DNA of 9,611 nt, from NCBI GenBank assembly GCA_013813945.1, contig JACCQV010000106.1, positions 1-9,611 on the forward strand, given 5' to 3'. Positions within the stretch are counted from its first letter, which is position 1; every line of letters starts with the position of its first letter. The notes under the pieces are model-generated. The model had not been told where the DNA came from. It saw nothing but the letters and a program-made list of their open reading frames with translations, and searched no databases. The translations under genes were made by a program, and so were the position numbers. Shown here in pieces: positions 1-7,768 of this stretch. The DNA comes from Deltaproteobacteria bacterium (GTDB lineage Bacteria > Myxococcota_A > Polyangia > Haliangiales > Haliangiaceae).

Positions 1-3000
1 GGCGCACCTTCTGCGCGATGCGAGGAAGCCCGACGGCGAGCGCCAGATCGATGAGCTCGTCGGGTAGCGGCGCGGTCGCGATTCGCTTCGCCTTGGGCTC
101 CAGCCACACCGCGAGCTCGCCATCCACGAGGATCGCGGTCGCGCCGACCCGTCGCGCCGGGCGCGCATTCAGATCGCGCAGCGGAGGCCACGGCAGGGCG
201 CTGCCCCACGCGTTTGCGGGGTCCACGGCGGCGAGCACGTCGACTCGCGGCGCTTGACTGCGCGGTGCCTCGCGCAGTCGATCGATCGCGCCGGGCCAGG
301 CGTACTGGCTGCCCTGCAGGCTGTCGACGAAGTAGCCGCGGCGCACCGTCCCGGCATCTTCCATGGCGCGCAGTACGTCGCCGACCGCGGTGAAGCCGCC
401 GGGCAGATCATCGGCACTCGCGGTGGCGCGGCCGGCGAAGCCCCAGCGCTCGAGCAAGGCCGTCGCGATCGCGTGCGCGCGCTGCGTGCCGGTCGGCGGC
501 ACGCCGAGCGAGCTGACGAGAGACCACCGGCCGCCAAACGCCGCGTGCGCCGCGGTCCGGCGCGCGCCCGGGGAGCCGAGCGACCGCAGCGGCGCGAACG
601 TGTCGTTCGTGATCACGCCGGCCCACACCAGATCCCAGAGCGCCGCCGTCACCGTCGCGCGATTCGCGCCCGCGGCCGTCTCGATCGCAACGAGGAACGA
701 TGCGCCACTCATCCGCAGGTGCTCGCGGATCGCTGCGTGCACCGCCGAGGGGTGAGCGATCGGCTGCGGATCGGGTGCGAGTGCGAGCGCGCGATCGCGG
801 CGCAACAGGATCACGCGACCGTCCTTGGTGCCAAGCGATCCGGCGCCCACCCACACGAGCTCGCCGGCCGCACCGAGCTCGTCGAGCATGCGCGGGTGAT
901 AGTCGAGGATCCGCGCCGGCAGGATCCGCTGCTCGAGCTCGGAGAACGGCAGGGCGACGCCTTCGAGGCGGACGATCACCTCGCGCAGTGCGCCGACGCC
1001 ACGGCGTGGCTGCTCGAGCCCATGCCAGCGCGGCAGGAATGCAGCGAACGTCTTTGCATCGACCGGCGCGACCTGCGAGCGCAGCTTCGCGAGCGTGCGA
1101 CGCCGGAGCTGACGCAGGACCTCCGGATCGCAGGAGTCCTTGTGGGTGCCGCCGGGACGGAGCTCACCGCGGACGAGCTGGGTTCGCGCCTCGAGCAGGA
1201 CGAGGATCGGCTCGATCTGGGCCGGCGGCAGGCCCCAGCGGAGCGCCGGTCCGCTCGCAGTGAACGGGCTGTGCGTGCGCGCATAGCGGCTGACCAGCGT
1301 CTCGAGCGGCTGCGCCACCGGCTCGAGCAGCGCCGACGGCAAGCCCGGTGGCAGCTGCACGCCGAGCCCATCGCGATAGCGCGCGGCGTCCTCGGTCGCG
1401 ATGTAGCACTCCTTGCCTGCGATCCGGACCGGCGCGATCCGCCGGCTCGCCATCAGCGTGCGGAGCGCGCCCTCGACCTCGTGTGCGACGAGTACCGTGC
1501 GCGCATCGATCTCGTCGCGCGACAGATCGCCGAGGCGGCGGAGCAGGTCGTGGACCTCGTCGGGATTGCGCGCCTTACGATCGTCGGCGAGCTGCTGGAG
1601 CTCTGCCTCGACCTCGGCCAGCACCTCGAGATCGAGCAGGTCTCGTAGCTCGCCGCCGCCGATCAGCTCGCGAAGCAAGCCGCGGTCGAGCGTCAGCGCC
1701 TGCGCCTTGCGCTCGGCGAGCGGCGCGTCGCCCTCGTAGAGGAAAGCGGCGACGTAGTCGAACACCAGCGATCGCGCGAACGGCGAGGCAGCCTCCGTGG
1801 TCGCCGGTTCGATCCGGATCACGCGCGATCGGATCTGGCGCAGCACGTCGATCAGCGCCGGAAGGTCGAACACATCGCGCAGCACCTCGCGATACGTCTC
1901 GAGCGTGATCGGGAACGCGGGGAACCGGAGCGCGACGCCCATCAGCTGCTGCGCTCGGAGCCGCTGCGCCCACAGCGGCGTGCGCATGCCAGGCCGGCGA
2001 CGAGGGAGAAGCAGGGCGCGCGCGGCGTTCTCGCGGAAGTGGCTCGGGAACACGCTCGAGCGTGCGAGCTCGTCGACAAGCAAGCGCTCGACGTCGTCCG
2101 GATCGGGGATCAGCTGGTCATCGGTAGGTAGCAGGTCGCCGTCGGCGAACCGCAGGGCGATCCCATCGTCGGTCCACAGCGGATGGATCGGATAGCCGAG
2201 CTCCGACTCGAGGCGCTTCGCGATCACGAGCGCCCACGGAGCATGGATCCGGCTGCCGAACGGCGACAGGATGCAGACCCGAACATCGCCGAGCTCATCG
2301 CGGAAGCGCTCGATGGTGATCGCGCGATCGGTGGGCATCGCGCCGGTCTGCGCGCGTTGCTCACCGAGGTAACTGATCAGGTTGTCGGCGGCAAACCCGT
2401 CGAGGTGGTAGTCGGTCGTCAGCCACGTCCGCGCTGCACCGGCATCGCTCGCGAGCCGGCTGTCGAGCTCGCGACAGAACGCGCCGAGAGCGCGGCCGAG
2501 CTCGATCGGACGGCCGGGGCCTTCGCCGCGCCAGAACGGCATCTTGCCGGGCTCACCGGGGGCGGGCGTCACGATCACGCGATCGCGTGTGATGTCCTCG
2601 ATTCGCCAGGTGGTCGCGCCGAGGATGAAGGTTTCGCCGCGGCGGCTCTCCGCGACCATCTCCTCGTCGAGCTCGCCGACGCGCGGACCGCCGACACCGA
2701 TGTGAACGGCGTAGGTGCCGCGATCCGGAATCGTCCCGCCGGAGATCACGCTGAGCAGCCGGGCACCTTTGCGTCCGACGAGGATGTCGGCCTGACGATC
2801 CCACGTCAGCCGCGGGCGCAGCTCGGCGAACTCATCGGACGGATAGCGGCCTGCGAGCATGTCGAGCACGCCGATCAGCGCGGTGCGCGACACCTCGCGA
2901 TAACTCGCGGCACGGCGGATCACCCGCTCGAGCTCGGAGACGGGCCACGGATCCGCCGCCACCATCGCGACGATCTGCTGCGACAGCACGTCGAGCGCGC

Positions 3001-4234
3001 TGTCGGGGACGCGGATCGATTCGACCTCACCCTCGAGCATCTTGTGGGCGACCACTGTTGCCTCGAGCAGGTCACCGTGGAACTTCGGCAGGATCCGGCC
3101 GATGCTCGTGCCGCCGACCTGATGACCCGCACGCCCGATCCGCTGCAGGCCGCGCGACACGGCGCCGGGCGACTCGACCTGGATGACGAGATCCACGGTG
3201 CCCATGTCGATACCGAGCTCGAGCGACGACGTCGCCGTGATCGCGCGGAGGCGACCGGCCTTGAGCGACTCCTCGATCTCCTGACGCTGGTGGCGTGCGA
3301 CCGAGCCGTGATGCGCGCGAACGAGCTCGACACCTTCGGGTGACACGCCGGTCGTCACGGCCAGCTCGGTGAGCTGCTGGCTCAGCCGCTCGGCGAGCCG
3401 GCGCGAGTTGACGAACACGATCGTCGTGCGGTGCGCGAGGATCATCTCGAGCACGCGCGCATGGATCAGCGGCCACATCCCACCGCCGTCGCGGCCGGGC
3501 GTGCCGGGATTGTCCATCTCCGCCGCGGGAACGATGATCTGGAGATCCATCGTGGGCCGCGCGCTCGCATCGACGATCTCGACAGGGCGGTCCCCGCCCA
3601 GATATCGAGCCACTTCCGTAAGTGGACGCTGGGTCGCCGACAGGCCAATCCGCTGGGGCTCGGGGTTACCCGCGGTGGTCACGAGGTGACAGAGCCGCTC
3701 GAGCGTCAAGCCGAGATGAATGCCGCGCTTGGTCGGCGCGAGCGCGTGGATCTCGTCGACGATGATCGTATCGACCGTGGTCAGCCGCTCGCGCTGCCGC
3801 CCGGCGAGCACCAGGTACAAGGACTCGGGCGTCGTGATCAGGATCTGTCCTGGATCCTTGCGCTGGCGCTCGCGCTCCTTGGGCGGCGTATCGCCGGTGC
3901 GGACGTCGACCTTGATCTCGGCACCGGCGCCGAGCCGCTGGAGGCCGGCCAGGGGAGCTCGGAGGTTACGCTCGATGTCATAGGCGAGCGCCTTGATCGG
4001 CGACACGTAGACGACGCGGGTCCCGGCAACACCAGGCTCCCGGGTCAGCCGATCGAGACACCACAGAAATGCCGCGAGCGTCTTGCCGCTGCCGGTCGGG
4101 GCGAGCATCAGCGTGTGATGACCGCCGGCGATCTGCTCCCAGCCGCGCGCCTGGATCGGCGTCGCCTCGGCAAAGCTGCTACGGAACCACGTCTGGGTCG
4201 CCGTGCCGAACCGGTCGAGCGGAGCCTCGATCAC
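1..4234 (-). CDS. lhr: Lhr-type large ATP-dependent DNA helicase (C-terminus off window)
   Basis: This is a superfamily 2 helicase of the Lhr family, ATP-driven 3'-to-5' translocases linked to DNA repair. The frame stays open from a GTG at 4234 to the left edge, giving 1411 codons; known Lhr proteins have about 1500, so roughly 80-120 residues are missing. Visible motifs, numbered from the GTG: Q-motif-like TPIQARGW (25-32), Walker A APTGSGKT (45-52), TTPESLY (134-140), DEIH box (160-163), SAT (199-201), motif IV around TIVFVNSRR (271-279), motif V around LELGIDMG (338-345), and QRIGRAGH (364-371). By family knowledge the rest holds the winged-helix and beta-barrel core (to about 850) and the long C-terminal domain. 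The GTG is chosen because the family's N-terminal PLDRF-like segment follows at once (residues 5-9); no ATG or clear ribosome-binding site lies just upstream. It is divergent from the lipoprotein gene. I found no frameshift. Confidence 0.95.
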   Translation of the reverse strand, partial: MIEAPLDRFGTATQTWFRSSFAEATPIQARGWEQIAGGHHTLMLAPTGSGKTLAAFLWCLDRLTREPGVAGTRVVYVSPIKALAYDIERNLRAPLAGLQRLGAGAEIKVDVRTGDTPPKERERQRKDPGQILITTPESLYLVLAGRQRERLTTVDTIIVDEIHALAPTKRGIHLGLTLERLCHLVTTAGNPEPQRIGLSATQRPLTEVARYLGGDRPVEIVDASARPTMDLQIIVPAAEMDNPGTPGRDGGGMWPLIHARVLEMILAHRTTIVFVNSRRLAERLSQQLTELAVTTGVSPEGVELVRAHHGSVARHQRQEIEESLKAGRLRAITATSSLELGIDMGTVDLVIQVESPGAVSRGLQRIGRAGHQVGGTSIGRILPKFHGDLLEATVVAHKMLEGEVESIRVPDSALDVLSQQIVAMVAADPWPVSELERVIRRAASYREVSRTALIGVLDMLAGRYPSDEFAELRPRLTWDRQADILVGRKGARLLSVISGGTIPDRGTYAVHIGVGGPRVGELDEEMVAESRRGETFILGATTWRIEDITRDRVIVTPAPGEPGKMPFWRGEGPGRPIELGRALGAFCRELDSRLASDAGAARTWLTTDYHLDGFAADNLISYLGEQRAQTGAMPTDRAITIERFRDELGDVRVCILSPFGSRIHAPWALVIAKRLESELGYPIHPLWTDDGIALRFADGDLLPTDDQLIPDPDDVERLLVDELARSSVFPSHFRENAARALLLPRRRPGMRTPLWAQRLRAQQLMGVALRFPAFPITLETYREVLRDVFDLPALIDVLRQIRSRVIRIEPATTEAASPFARSLVFDYVAAFLYEGDAPLAERKAQALTLDRGLLRELIGGGELRDLLDLEVLAEVEAELQQLADDRKARNPDEVHDLLRRLGDLSRDEIDARTVLVAHEVEGALRTLMASRRIAPVRIAGKECYIATEDAARYRDGLGVQLPPGLPSALLEPVAQPLETLVSRYARTHSPFTASGPALRWGLPPAQIEPILVLLEARTQLVRGELRPGGTHKDSCDPEVLRQLRRRTLAKLRSQVAPVDAKTFAAFLPRWHGLEQPRRGVGALREVIVRLEGVALPFSELEQRILPARILDYHPRMLDELGAAGELVWVGAGSLGTKDGRVILLRRDRALALAPDPQPIAHPSAVHAAIREHLRMSGASFLVAIETAAGANRATVTAALWDLVWAGVITNDTFAPLRSLGSPGARRTAAHAAFGGRWSLVSSLGVPPTGTQRAHAIATALLERWGFAGRATASADDLPGGFTAVGDVLRAMEDAGTVRRGYFVDSLQGSQYAWPGAIDRLREAPRSQAPRVDVLAAVDPANAWGSALPWPPLRDLNARPARRVGATAILVDGELAVWLEPKAKRIATAPLPDELIDLALAVGLPRIAQKVR

Positions 4235-4272
4235 GCTGTTTGTATAGCGTAGTGTCCCGCCTGGAGGTTCCC
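4235..4272. promoter_or_regulatory. Divergent intergenic region with overlapping -10-like boxes and lipoprotein RBS
   Basis: These 38 bases must contain or border the start signals of two divergent genes. On the minus strand TATACA (4246-4241) ends six bases before the helicase GTG, which would place transcription start at or near that codon, giving a leaderless or nearly leaderless message; no Shine-Dalgarno is visible there. On the plus strand TATAGC (4243-4248) overlaps it and would leave a leader of about 18 bases containing GGAGG (4263-4267), five bases before the lipoprotein GTG. Neither box has a convincing -35 partner. The ribosome-binding site is clear; the promoters are inference. 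Confidence 0.4.
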
Positions 4273-4959
4273 GTGGCCAAGTCGCTCGCCGTCGCTCTGT
4301 TTTTGATCGTTGCTCCGCTCGCCGCCTGTGACAAGGCGAAGGACAAGGGCGCCACGCCAGCCGCAGGCTCGGCGGTCGGCTCGGCCGGCTCTGCCGCCGC
4401 GACCACTGCCGGTTCCGCCGCCGATCCGGCCGGCTCCGCCGCGGCGAAGCCCGCTGACACCGCTGGCTCGGCGGCCGAGAAGCCGGTCACCGGCGCGATC
4501 GATGCGAACTGGAAGGTGTTCGAGGGCCCGACGTTCACGGTCAAGGCCGCGACCAAGCCGGCGGAGAACACCACCGACGTGCCGACGGACCTCGGGCCGA
4601 TGGCGATGACCGCGTACACGTTCCAGGAAGGCGACGAGGCCAAGGCCCACGCCGTGATGACGACGAAGCTGCCGGACAGCGTCAAGGGTGCCGACAAGGC
4701 CAAGATGCTGCGCGACGCCCGCGACGGCATGATCAACAAGTACGGCGCCAAGGTCGACAAGGACGACGAGATCAAGATCGGCGACACGCCGGCGCTCGAT
4801 TTCGCGGCGCACGGCGACCACGCTCAGCTCGGCAAGTTCTACGTCCGGGGCCGTGTCGCCATCAAGAACCACACGCTGTACCAGGTGATGTCGCTCGGGC
4901 AGGGCCACACCCAGCAGCCGGACTCGGCGGCGTTCGTCGAGAGCTTCCAGCTCAAGTGA
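4273..4959 (+). CDS. Lipoprotein with Ala/Gly/Ser-rich linker and C-terminal alpha/beta domain, function unknown
   Basis: This is a 228-residue predicted lipoprotein. From the GTG at 4273, which has GGAGG five bases upstream, it has a short basic N-terminus, a hydrophobic segment (about 5-18) and the lipobox LAAC with Cys19 as the predicted lipidated residue. Residues about 25-75 form a low-complexity linker with six GSA triplets mixed with Ala, Thr, Pro and Lys, probably an unstructured tether. Residues about 79-228 look like one compact domain opening W-x-V-F-x-G-P-x-F-T-V (80-90) and ending in a F-V-E-S-F-Q-L pattern (221-227). This general pattern occurs in secreted PsbP/Mog1-like domains of unknown role, which is only a resemblance. 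The frame is open further upstream to an ATG at 4069, but that start would bury the signal peptide and overlap the helicase. Being alone and divergent, the gene gives no functional clue from its neighbours. Confidence 0.85.
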   Translation: MAKSLAVALFLIVAPLAACDKAKDKGATPAAGSAVGSAGSAAATTAGSAADPAGSAAAKPADTAGSAAEKPVTGAIDANWKVFEGPTFTVKAATKPAENTTDVPTDLGPMAMTAYTFQEGDEAKAHAVMTTKLPDSVKGADKAKMLRDARDGMINKYGAKVDKDDEIKIGDTPALDFAAHGDHAQLGKFYVRGRVAIKNHTLYQVMSLGQGHTQQPDSAAFVESFQLK

Positions 4960-5114
4960 TCTAGCGAGCGGTCTCTTCATCGAACGCCGCGCCCGGCGAA
5001 CCGCCACAGGAAGTCCGCGGTCAGCTGGACATTCGAGACATCGACCCGCTGTGGCCGATCGGTGTGCGTGGCAGACCCGAATCCGTTGAGGCCCTGAATT
5101 CCAGGACTTGGACA

Positions 5115-5128
5115 GTCAAGAGTTGACA
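5115..5128 (+). promoter_or_regulatory. 13-base palindrome overlapping a TTGACA -35-like box
   Basis: GTCAA-GAG-TTGAC (5115-5127) is a perfect inverted repeat with five-base arms. Its right arm plus the next A forms TTGACA (5123-5128), the sigma-70 -35 consensus. The 16-18-base spacing leads to sequence with little -10 resemblance (around 5145-5152), so a complete promoter is not shown. A repressor operator placed over a -35 is a reasonable reading, but a chance occurrence is possible. Confidence 0.25.
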
Positions 5129-5190
5129 TAACACCGATTCTGCGACGTGACTCCCGTATCAAGGGGGGCTCGGGGAAACACCTGCCCGGC

Positions 5191-5206
5191 TGGCATGAGG
5201 TTCGCT
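5191..5206 (+). promoter_or_regulatory. Possible sigma-54 (-24/-12) promoter element
   Basis: TGGCATGAGGTTCGCT matches 11 of the 13 defined positions of the RpoN consensus TGGCACGrNNNTTGCW, including GG (5192-5193) and GC (5204-5205) exactly ten bases apart. Transcription would begin near 5217, only about five bases before the chosen ATG of the hydrolase at 5222, so the message would be nearly leaderless. That short leader is the main argument against it. No enhancer-binding site was identified. Confidence 0.3.
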
Positions 5207-5221
5207 CTGAGAAAGCTGGCG

Positions 5222-5938
5222 ATGAACGCCCTCCGCGTCATGACCTACAACATCCGCGGCGCCCGCGGTTCGGATGACCGGATCGATCTCGACCGGATCG
5301 CCGGCGTCATCGAGCCGTACGGGCCGGACATCGTGGCGTTGCAGGAGGTCGACGTGAACCGGGCGCGCAGCGGTGCGATCGATCAGGCGCATCAGCTCGG
5401 TGAGCGGCTCGGCATGACCGTGCGGTTCGGCCCGACGGTCGAGCACGGTTCCGAGCAGTACGGGATCGCAACCCTGACCCGGTTGCCGATCGTCGATTAC
5501 CGCCAGCTCTGTCTACCGCGCCGCGCCCAGCGCGAGCCCCGCTGTGCGCTCGTGACACGCCTGGCGTGGCGCGACATCGAGCTGGATATGATCAATACGC
5601 ACTTATCGACCCAGTTGAGTGAGCGCGGCGAGCAGCTCGCGGCCCTGCTCAGCGCTCTCGGCGAGGATCGCGCCACCGAGACGATCATCGCCGGCGACTT
5701 CAACTGTACGCCGTGGTCGCGGCCATTCCGCGCGCTGTGCTGCGGCCTTACGTCAGCGGCATCGCCGCGAAGCTGGCCCGCCAGGCTCCCCGTGGTTCCC
5801 GTCGATCACATCCTGTTCCGTGGCCGGTTGCGCGTCGTGCGCTCCGGACTGTGGCGCGGGCCCGGCGTGCGTCGCGCATCCGATCACATGCCCGTGGTTG
5901 CCGAGCTCGAGACCCTTGCCAAGGACCGTGCCGCATGA
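5222..5938 (+). CDS. Endonuclease/exonuclease/phosphatase (EEP) family metal-dependent hydrolase, YbhP-like
   Basis: This 238-residue cytoplasmic protein has the fold of Mg2+-dependent phosphodiesterases (DNase I, exonuclease III, inositol phosphatases). Family landmarks run in order: MTYNIRG (7-13) with the catalytic Asn10, LQEVD (40-44) with the metal-binding Glu42, GIATLTRLP (81-89), NTHL (125-128), GDFN (158-161), VDHIL (194-198) and the C-terminal SDHMP (220-224) with the Asp-His pair. All key residues are present, so it should be active; the substrate cannot be read from sequence. The ATG at 5222 is chosen because the first strand of the fold begins four residues later; in-frame starts at 5147 (GTG) and 5195 (ATG) would only add an unconserved extension. 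GAGAAAG at 5210-5216 is a weak ribosome-binding site. The stop overlaps the start of the phospholipase D gene, so the two are probably translated together. The pairing resembles ybhP-clsB of E. coli. Confidence 0.87.
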   Translation: MNALRVMTYNIRGARGSDDRIDLDRIAGVIEPYGPDIVALQEVDVNRARSGAIDQAHQLGERLGMTVRFGPTVEHGSEQYGIATLTRLPIVDYRQLCLPRRAQREPRCALVTRLAWRDIELDMINTHLSTQLSERGEQLAALLSALGEDRATETIIAGDFNCTPWSRPFRALCCGLTSAASPRSWPARLPVVPVDHILFRGRLRVVRSGLWRGPGVRRASDHMPVVAELETLAKDRAA

Positions 5939-7488
5939 CTGCCCTGCTGATTCCTGGATTGACCTGCGCGACTGTTCACACGCCGCCGAAATCCGGTGTG
6001 CTCGTCGACGGCCGCGACTTCTACAAGGCGGTGTTCGAGGCCTGCTGCAAGGCCGAGCGTACGATCCTGATGACCGGCTGGCAGTTCGAGAGCAAGGTCG
6101 ACCTCGTTCGCGGTGATGACGCAACCGACTGCGGGCACCCGACCCGGCTCGTCGAGTTCCTCGCGGATCTGTGCGAGGCGCGCCCCGATCTCGAGGTTCA
6201 CATGCTCGCGTGGGATGCCTCGCCGGTGTTCACGTTCGAGCGCGAGCCCCTGCAGCGGTTGATGTTCCAGGTCCGGGGTCACAAGCGCATCCACTACAAG
6301 ATGGACAACGCCCATCCGCCGGGCGCGAGCCACCATCAGAAGCTGATCGTCATCGATCGCGCGATCGCATTCGTCGGCGGGATGGACGTCTGCAATTCCC
6401 GCTGGGACAACCGCGAACACTGCGCCGAGCAGCCGTATCGCTGCTCCGGCGGCAAGCCGTACACGCCGTACCACGATGTCCAGGCCTTCGTGACCGGCGA
6501 CGCTGTGGACACGTTGCGTGGCTGGTTCTGCGAGCGCTGGCACGCCGCGACCGGAAAGTCGCTCACGCTGCCCGAGGTTCCGGTCACCGAGATCGAGATC
6601 GAGCCGACGTTCACCGTCGACGCGACGTGCGTCGGCCTGACGCGAACACTGCCGCACATGGAAGATCCGCCGAGCGCGGCCGTCAAGGAAGTCTACGAGC
6701 TCCACCTCCGCGCGATCGCCGAGGCCGAGCGCGTGATCTACATCGAGAACCAGTACTTCTCCTGCGACGAGTTGAGCGACGCGCTGATCCGCCGGATGGA
6801 AGCCGACACCGCCCGCCCACTCGAGATCGTCATCATGCTTCCCGAGAAGAGCGCCGGCTTCAAGGAGCGGATCTCGATCGGCGTCTACCAGCAGCGGATC
6901 TTCGAGAAGCTCACCGCGGTCGCTGCCCGCACCGGCCACCAGCTCGGCGTCTACTATCACTGCGCGTGCGGCCCCGACGGCGACGTTCCGGTGTTCATCC
7001 ACGCCAAGGTCCTCGCCGTCGACGATCGGTTCCTGCTGGTCAGCTCGGCGAACCTCTCGAATCGCAGCATGGGGTTCGATACCGAGCTCGGGATCGCGTG
7101 GGAGACGCCGGAGCCGAGTGACTCCCTGCGCGCGGCTCGCCTCGAGCTGCTCGCCGAACATGTCGGGCTCGATGCGTACGGTGCAGAGGGCATCCTCGGC
7201 CCGACCGAAGGTCTGGTCGCACGTCTGGACGAGCTCGCCCGGGCCGAGAAGCATCAGCTCCGGATCCACCGGCGCAACGTCGACGAGAAGCCGGGCTGGC
7301 TGCTCTCCAAGCTCATCCCCGACGAGACCCCGTTCGATCCGGACGACCCGAAGTCGTTCCACGAGTCCCTGCCCGAGCCTGGCGCCTGGCTCGATCGGAT
7401 CTTCCGCGATCCACTCGAGATCTTCGCGCGCAGCAGCCGGCAGCTCCGGAAGTCGTTCCGCCAGCGCAAGAGCCTGAAAGCGGGCTGA
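5935..7488 (+). CDS. Phospholipase D superfamily protein with two HKD motifs (cardiolipin synthase/PLD type)
   Basis: This is a 517-residue phospholipase D superfamily enzyme, a group that cleaves or exchanges phosphodiester bonds through a phosphohistidine; bacterial relatives include cardiolipin synthases and phospholipases D. Both catalytic motifs are complete: H134-x-K136-x4-D141 within SHHQKLIVID, followed by GGMD (148-151), and H356-x-K358-x4-D363 within IHAKVLAVDD, followed by SSANLSNRS (370-378). ILMTGWQFES (44-53) and YIENQYF (269-275) are also typical. No membrane segment or signal peptide is evident, unlike ClsA-type synthases. About 125 residues follow the second motif and end in a basic tail (about 503-515), which could contact anionic membrane; that is inference. 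The ATG overlaps the preceding stop as ATGA, with AAGGA at 5921-5925 nine bases upstream, indicating translational coupling with the hydrolase. Lipid substrate and product are unknown, so I assign no gene symbol. It converges on the Hsp70 gene. Confidence 0.9.
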   Translation: MTALLIPGLTCATVHTPPKSGVLVDGRDFYKAVFEACCKAERTILMTGWQFESKVDLVRGDDATDCGHPTRLVEFLADLCEARPDLEVHMLAWDASPVFTFEREPLQRLMFQVRGHKRIHYKMDNAHPPGASHHQKLIVIDRAIAFVGGMDVCNSRWDNREHCAEQPYRCSGGKPYTPYHDVQAFVTGDAVDTLRGWFCERWHAATGKSLTLPEVPVTEIEIEPTFTVDATCVGLTRTLPHMEDPPSAAVKEVYELHLRAIAEAERVIYIENQYFSCDELSDALIRRMEADTARPLEIVIMLPEKSAGFKERISIGVYQQRIFEKLTAVAARTGHQLGVYYHCACGPDGDVPVFIHAKVLAVDDRFLLVSSANLSNRSMGFDTELGIAWETPEPSDSLRAARLELLAEHVGLDAYGAEGILGPTEGLVARLDELARAEKHQLRIHRRNVDEKPGWLLSKLIPDETPFDPDDPKSFHESLPEPGAWLDRIFRDPLEIFARSSRQLRKSFRQRKSLKAG

Positions 7489-7513
7489 CGCCCCGCGATC
7501 ACGCGTGCGGCCA

Positions 7514-7768
7514 TCAGACGTGCGGCGTCAGGCGATTGCCGAGCCGGGAGATCTCCTCGGCGGTCAGTCCACTCGACGCTTCGATCGTCACGCTGGCCGC
7601 GCGCCCCGTCCCGATCTCTGCCGCCGTGATCTCGAGGATCCCGTCAGCATCCATCGTGAAGTTGACCTCGACCTTGGTCGAGCCTCGCGGCGCAGCCTTC
7701 AGATCGCCGAGGACGAATCGGCCCAGCCGTCGGTTGCGCGACGCCAGCTCGTTCTCGCCCTGATAGAT
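7514..7768 (-). pseudogene. In-frame continuation of the Hsp70 gene beyond the TAG (rest of SBD-beta, no lid)
   Basis: Reading on in the same frame past the TAG gives 84 residues that plainly belong to Hsp70, ending at a TGA (7516-7514). They begin IYQGENELAS and include LGRFVLGDL, APRG, VEVNFTMDADGILEITA and ASSGLTAEEI, the remaining strands of the substrate-binding beta domain. There is no second stop or frameshift, and third positions stay mostly G or C, so the stretch was coding until recently or still is. The whole reading frame would be 518 residues, against about 610-640 for ordinary DnaK: it ends just after SSGLTAEEI, so the helical lid is absent either way. I looked for lid sequence in the other minus-strand frames just beyond the TGA and saw none. 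The gap to the converging phospholipase stop is only 25 bases (7489-7513). Confidence 0.75.

Larger units (their letters stand above)
4960..5221. other. Non-coding intergenic stretch upstream of the hydrolase/PLD pair
   Basis: I see no convincing gene in these 262 bases. No strong hairpin with a T-run follows the lipoprotein stop, so no rho-independent terminator is called. The right half holds a 13-base palindrome overlapping a TTGACA box (5115-5128) and a sigma-54-like element (5191-5206), listed separately. Base composition between about 5085 and 5140 is lower in GC than the flanking genes, as expected for a promoter region. A 61-codon minus-strand frame (4977-5162) crosses it, but I recognise no protein family in it. 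Confidence 0.5.

Noticed and set aside
254..3343. Long plus-strand open frames (254-1648 and 2183-3343) opposite the helicase gene
   Set aside because: They are shadows of the minus-strand Lhr frame in GC-rich DNA: Arg/Ala/Asp-rich, low-complexity translations with no recognisable family, while the opposite strand carries all helicase motifs.
4069..4272. Upstream ATG extension of the lipoprotein (start at 4069)
   Set aside because: It would overlap the helicase start, add an Arg/Ser-rich unconserved segment and place the signal peptide in mid-protein. The GTG at 4273 has a good ribosome-binding site and a standard lipoprotein N-terminus.
4977..5162. A 61-codon minus-strand frame in the intergenic region
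   Set aside because: No ribosome-binding site was recognised and no family resemblance was seen. A remnant gene cannot be excluded, but there is nothing to support it.
5884..7362. A 492-codon minus-strand frame opposite the phospholipase D gene
   Set aside because: The plus strand encodes complete HKD motifs over the same span; the antisense translation has no family resemblance and is explained by codon bias.
7489..7513. Possible bidirectional terminator between the converging phospholipase and Hsp70 genes
   Set aside because: Only the short palindrome CACGCGTG (7500-7507) is present, with no stable stem-loop and no T-run on either side.
7489..7516. Frameshift that would restore a DnaK lid beyond the TGA
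   Set aside because: The other minus-strand frames past 7514 give no lid-like helical sequence, and the phospholipase coding region begins almost at once, so the lid is absent, not shifted.
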